Made by a program: the position numbers and the translations under genes. Under the pieces are notes generated by a model. The model had not been told where the DNA came from. It saw nothing but the letters and a program-made list of their open reading frames with translations, and ran no database searches. DNA of 64,000 nucleotides from Cryptomeria japonica (Eukaryota; Streptophyta; Pinopsida; Cupressales; Cupressaceae), in assembly GCF_030272615.1 (NCBI RefSeq), contig NC_081414.1:525074137-525138136 (forward strand), written 5' to 3'. How positions within the stretch are numbered: the stretch's first letter is position 1; every line of letters starts with the position of its first letter. Positions 58,665 to 64,000 of this stretch are shown here, one piece after another.

Positions 58665-61600
58665 ATGGATCCCCTACGAAATCACTTAGGACAGATAGAG
58701 TATTTGAAGATGAATTATTTTGATGATTTTCTTGATCAATTAAAGCCTTCAAGAAATGATAAATATCAAGGACAGAAACTTGTACAAGGCAAAACCCTAG
58801 GATAAGGGTTAACTAATAAGGCATACAACATCGTAGATGCTAGGGTACTAATGACTGGGGTGGAAATGTTCTAGTTGTGGTATGTATACAGAAATTTGCA
58901 ATCCCTATTTTCAAGTGCTTGGTAATACAACTTGGGTAGGCTAGTGGTGCCAAATGTATTCGTGGATGTCGACCTCCTCAAAGCTATTGCAGACAGATAT
59001 GACCCTGTTTCAAGAGTTATAAGGGGAAATGAGGGATAGATTTTATTGACAATCGGGAGGGAGGAATTCCAGGAGATTTTTGATTTGTATGAACCTTCTA
59101 CTACCTTGGTTCAGATAGATTTGAATGATCTGAAGGTAGAATATTACAGGATGAAGGGTTTCATTAGAGCTAGCCTCCTTCCAGCTCATTTGGCAAAATA
59201 AGGAGATACAACTTACCATAATGGCCGTAGTTCAAAGGAGCCTTTTCCTATTGGTGCTTTTGCCAAATATTTGTAGGCCACTTTCTTCTCTCCATGCCAG
59301 ATTTTAGGGTTCAACCCTATTACAGTCATGCCACCTAATTTTATGTATATGGCTATACAAATTCAACATCCAGATTTTAGAGTGGTTTTTGACTTTGCCC
59401 CATACCTTGAAGAGAAGATTCATGAGGGGTTGCAAGATATTAAGAATGGTGTATTTAGCACTCATTTCTATTGGTATTCATTGTTAATGCACATGTTCTT
59501 ATATAGGAATGTAGATTACTTTGAGGGAACTTTGAATCTCAGAAGAACAGTTGACAATATTGAGGTGTCAGTGCATCTTTGGAGTATGGACATGTCTTTG
59601 GATAGACAAGAGGCAAGTTTTGTGAGGTTTGAAAATAATTTTGCATCTAGATTGAGGTAGAGATTAATAGTGAATCCACCAAGGATTCCCATGCAACTTC
59701 ATGATTTTATAAGACCAAAGGAAAGGCTGCCACTTTTGAAGATTGAGCATAACTGGGGGGACATTATCCCTTATCCTGTTAGAACAGTTATCAGAGTTTA
59801 TGGCTTCCATGATCAACCGCATGTATTTCCTTTTAGTGTTCCTTTAAGATTGGGTTTTGTTGGAGTAATGTGGCAAATAAGTTGTATACATGATAAGGAG
59901 TTGAAGGGGAGAGGCAAAGGGACTATTTTCCTTGATTATACTATCATTCCATATTTTGTGATTATAAAAGGGGGATATGTGCATTTTGACAAGCTTTTTG
60001 CACCATATCATTTAGGGGTCAACACAACAAGACATAGTGACCCTAAGAGGTTTTACAATATTTTCTGGGCAAGAATTAAAGGAGGCCCATTTCCCCATGA
60101 GCATAATTTTCCTAAGGATATAATAAGGAATTAATTTGACTTCATGACTCAGGATTGGAGGAAGGAGAAGTGGATAAATTTTAGAAAGCTATGTGCTATA
60201 GTGTAGAAAATGGATCCTAGCTATGATCCAGTAAAAAAAAATCACTCCATTTTGTGCCAAAGTTGATTTTGTCATGAACAATTTTGATGAATTAATTCTT
60301 GCATTAAAAGAAAAGAGAACCGGACTTGAGGAAGTTCATGGCTGACAAGTTGAGGGAAGAAATGTACAATAGCCTACACCCATAACATTGGAAGAGGCTA
60401 CCTTGATTCATCAGATGAGAATGAAATAACCAAGTTCACCTCCTCCTCCACCTCAAAGAATAGATAGGCGAAAAGAAGCCAGACCTAGTTATGGTCCTTC
60501 TCTAAAAAGGGTAAGAGAAGAAACAAGTAGTGAAGAGGAGAATAGCAGTGATAGTGAAAAGTTGGCGAGGAGAAAATGAAAGAAAATAATGAAGATAGAG
60601 CCACCCCTAAAAGTGAAAATAAAACCTTTTAAAGGGGTCAAGATCATTGATCTTGAAGAATCAGACAAGAGTCCCTCACCACCACATGTGCCTCTTTCAC
60701 CTCCAAGGCAGGTTGGAGAGCAAGCAATGGGACAACACATGGAAGAACAACAAGATGAGGATACTATTGTAGTGACAAATGCAAAGATGCAGATTAGTAA
60801 CCCTCATGTACCACCCACTTTAGAATTGGACCTCACTCCTTTGGATATTTAGGGTAGAGCCTTTAGAGATGCAAGGAAGGAGGCATGTGATAGATTTCTT
60901 GAAGATGAGGCTTTTGTGAGAAGCCTGAACTTTTTGCAATTTATATGGAAAATGAAAATAGAGGAATTCCAAAAGAGAAGTGCTGAGAGAAAGGCCCAAA
61001 GGGCAGACTGGTTTGACCAAGAAAATCAGGAAGAGGTCAAAAATGAAATTATGGAAGAATTCAAAAGAATCACTGTAGATGAAGGCAGGGTCATCATAAA
61101 TCAGGCTAGAGTCTTAATTTTTTCAGAATGAGATATAGCGGATGTAGTGGATTTTGATGCAATTGGGAAATCAAAAGAGAAACAATTCAAATCAGAGGAG
61201 GAAGCAAGGTTGGCACTGAAAGGATCAAAATTTGTAGATGATTATGCAACCTTGGCAATATGGGCACTGGAACAGGGGCCTAGAAGGCCTAATATCAATG
61301 ATATAAATCCAAACTTGAGGGGATGCCTCATTATAAAAAGAGCCTCTAATACATCAAATGTTGAGGCCTCAAATTTAGTTGTTGATGTGGCCAAATTAGC
61401 CCATGAAACTTCAAAGAGGGAGGCTATGGAAAAAGAAGAACTAATGAAGAAGCTTGAAAAGATTTTCAATGATTATAATGAAGTTCAAAAGAGATGTGTG
61501 GAGCTGAAAACTAGAGTTCAAATTTTTGAGCAGGGACATATAGGAGCATCCTTTTCAGCTCCTACAATTGCATCAACACCATCAATGTCTAGGTCTCCAC

Positions 61601-62432
61601 CTGTCACTCATATAGATGTGACAGTTCAATTTGACAATGAGACTGATATCCCAAGCACGTCATTAGTGCCATATATTGATGAGGAAGAACCTACTAGATC
61701 AACTGATCCAACAAGAGCCCAAATTTTGGAGAAAGTCACTCAAATGGAGAATAAGTTAAAGGAGTCAAAGGATCATTCTGCATTCAAGAAAAGAGAGATG
61801 GTTATCTCAGTGCTAACTCATTTAAATGAGAATGTGGATAGTAGATTAAATAGCATTCATTCTTTATATTATTTATTATTTAATGCCATTCAAAGTTTTG
61901 ACAGAGATAAGGAAGTGGCAATCCCTTTATTTAAAAATGGTTACAAAGGGGAAATTAAATTAGAATAATGTCAATGGCTTCCAAATACCATGTTGAGAGG
62001 CCACCTATGCTTCAACCAACCCATTTGTTGGTAAAGTCAATGCAGGAAGCCCATATTTTGCTAGAAAGTATAGAAAGAAAAATAAGGGAGTTGATGGGTA
62101 ATTTCAGTGAGCTGAATGAAACACTTTTGCTAGGTATTGTGGATGAAAATGGGGAAATTAAGCCTTTACAACTTTGGAAAGAAGAGGAAGAAAGAGTCAT
62201 CAACACCCAGGTAGAACTAATTTGTGAAGAGCTAGATACTGGCATGCTGGAGGACATCATGGATAAAGTAATATGTACAAGGACATTTTTTGAGTCTTTT
62301 GAAAGAGAGGCAAATCAGGTAGCAGTCAAATATACTCCATACAGAGCTAAGGCTGATGAGGTTATGAATTTCAAATGGCCATCAAATGAAGAATATCAAG
62401 AAGGGAGTAATACTTACTTGAAGGAGAAGTAA
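58665..62432 (+). pseudogene. Region F: large decayed protein of unknown function
   Basis: I do not recognise this family. From ATG 58665 one frame runs to about 60240, with stops at 58800, about 58872, 58926, 59037, 59199, 59274, 59658, 60132 and 60207, most one C-to-T step from glutamine. It then shifts at an A9 run (60233-60241) and continues to 61968, with a final 155-codon frame overlapping as TAATG. The N-terminal half looks globular (HFYWYSLLMHMFLYRNVDYF, RPKERLPLLKIEHNWGD, FHDQPHVFPFSVPLRLGFVG). A basic, Pro/Ser-rich linker (about 60440-60720) follows, then charged helical sequence with coiled coil. No polymerase motifs or LTR pair were found. The layout matches ORF2 of element E. Confidence 0.65.
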
Positions 62433-63905
62433 GGACTACAGACAATTAGTTAACTATTTGATGTGATAGTCTACCAGGCCAGTTTTGTTTCCTTGCAATA
62501 GTTTCCTTTTTGGACATGAGCAACAACAAAGTGGGCTCATTTTTAGATGTTCATCAACAACAACAAAAGGGATAAAGTGCATAAAGTATCATGATGAACC
62601 AGATATTTGGTGTTGGTTGTGACATTCCTTAAAGAGGAATATTTTGTAACAAAATTTTGTGTAACCGGTCATTTTTAAATGGTAGGTGTCTCCTCTGTCC
62701 TGTAGCTTGTTTGCTCCCTTATTTTCTATAAAAGCAAATTCAAGGCCAAGGGACAGGGTTTTGATTTTGATCTCTGTACTTAATTTTTCTAAAATTCAGA
62801 GTCATAGGTTCCTATAGCAGGTTTTGGGTGAAAATGAGCAAATTGTAAAGATTTTGCAGAGCAATAGATAAGAGTCTTGTGTCAAGATTTTTGCAGGTTC
62901 TTGAAGGAGATATGCGTAAATTGTTTTATGAAAAAAATAGCAAATTTATTCAATAGAAATACAATTCTGATCTATTTCTCTCCATTGTACAATTCTATCA
63001 TCTTTTGAATGAAATATAATGAAGATTTTCTTTCATTCAGTGCATTGTTGTGATGTATGTAGTTTTTGTTTATGCTTTGATCTAAGGGATCAATTAAATG
63101 CTAAAAAAAATTGCAAAGTGATAGGGCTTGTTTAGGGATTTGATAAGTAGTTTGGGTTGGGATTGCAGATAAGAAATATTGTAAGGCAATATTATCTTAG
63201 ATCTGAATGCTATTAAATAAAATTCTATTATAATTCATTTTATGTCTTTTGAATTCAAGCACCCAATGGAATACGACACTGATCCTTGCTTGTTTTAAGT
63301 CTTTACAATCAGTTTTATGCTCCGTTCATCTATATTTGTTACAAATTGTTTATTATCAGAATGCATTTCATTTTATGTATGTTATTTCATGTTTTATCCA
63401 TCTCATGCTCCAATAGGTTGAGGATCACTAAAGAATTCGACATTCTTGAGAATTCTCCCTCTTTGTTGAGCCTTTATATGATATTATCTGCTTAGTTTTG
63501 GTGTAATTTGTGAGTATGGTGCAAAGATTATTGAGTCACCAAGGGATCACCCTCCCAGGTCTTGCAGATCCCAAAGTGTTGAAGGATTTGTAAAATCCTT
63601 GTCATAGTTGGTCCAAGTTCTAGAAGATATTGACAGTTGGAGTTGGCTTCACCATAGATAATCTGAAGAATCAACTTGGTTTCTGCTTGTTGTAGTGTGA
63701 ACCCTTCGGGGAATCAATAGGATACATTTGAGTTTCTTCAAGAGAAGCTTGGGGTTATTTCCCCTCCTTCTTCTTATAGCTAGATTCATTATGGAGATGC
63801 ATCTTTCTAGGAGGATCTTTCATGCCTATTTTGTTTTCTTGAGCTAATGTTGTGGCTATTCTCAAGGGGAGCAATGGTGTAGTGTTGTTGAGGCCTTTAT
63901 CCTTG
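62433..63905 (+). other. Unassigned region after F, LTR- or 3' end-like
   Basis: A TCTATAAAAGC box near 62727, AATGAAATATAATG-type AT-rich sequence near 63010, and CAACAACAAA repeats at 62520-62570 occur. This could be the 3' untranslated region and LTR of the element carrying F, but no matching copy precedes F. No reading frame with a recognised domain. Confidence 0.35.
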
Positions 63906-64000
63906 ATGGCAAAGGGGGAGAGATAGAGAATTTTTTTTTTTTATCTTTGAGGTAGAGATAGAGAAGTTTCTGATCTTTGAGGAAGAGATGGAGAAAAATC
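63906..64000 (+). repeat. GA-rich tandem repeat at window edge
   Basis: AAAGGGGGAGAGATAGAGAA, a T-run, then ATCTTTGAGG(T/A)AGAGAT(A/G)GAGAA repeated about every 30 bases up to the window end. The purine start resembles a polypurine tract. Confidence 0.5.

Noticed and set aside
57484-63600. F as a complete LTR element
   Set aside because: I compared the flanks at 57484-58664 and 62433-63900 and saw no matching LTR pair; only a short shared CCTCTGTCCTGT word, which is not enough.

Overview
The window looks like a stretch of transposon-packed chromosome from a land plant with a very large genome. A gymnosperm is my best guess. The evidence is LTRs of about 4 kb, stacked old insertions, high AT content and the absence of any intact host gene; the species cannot be read from the sequence. 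I find no rRNA, tRNA, CRISPR or bacterial-type gene. Nearly everything assignable is LTR retrotransposon, and every long reading frame carries stops or frameshifts.

Layout. 1-2934: unassigned DNA with hairpin-forming repeats (1-520) and an LTR- or gene-end-like block (about 1190-1440). 2935-14398: element A, a complete but decayed Ty3/gypsy chromovirus with LTRs at 2940-6976 and 11750-14393 and a perfect TTCAC target duplication. 14399-17236: unassigned. About 17237-57483: a four-level nest. Copia element C (17237-20522 and 56835-57483) is split by chromovirus B (20523-56834, duplication TGATG). B is split inside its integrase by D, a minus-strand Tat-type Ty3/gypsy element (29114-51726, duplication CCTTC). 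D is split in its 3' untranslated region by E (30469-38568, duplication AAATG/GAATG). 57484-64000: region F, a large decayed protein-coding sequence (58665-62432) with unassigned flanks.

How the parts work together. A, B, C and D are Gag-Pol elements: Gag builds particles, protease matures the polyprotein, reverse transcriptase and RNase H make cDNA from a tRNA primer, and integrase inserts it. A and B end in a chromodomain-like segment. D has a G-patch-like domain between protease and reverse transcriptase, a second (archaeal-type) RNase H, and no chromodomain. E has good LTRs, a primer site and a purine tract but no polymerase. It carries a coiled-coil, multi-zinc-knuckle Gag-like frame (31731-33083) and a second frame of about 1,120 codons (33610-36969) that I do not recognise. 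F has a similarly built protein: globular N-terminal half, basic Pro/Ser-rich linker, helical charged C-terminal part.

Most notable: the E and F proteins; a 20-22 bp minisatellite shared by the LTRs of A and the leader of the unrelated element D; regularly spaced W-boxes in the LTR of A; telomere-motif hairpins in the LTR of B; and stop codons that mostly fit C-to-T decay.
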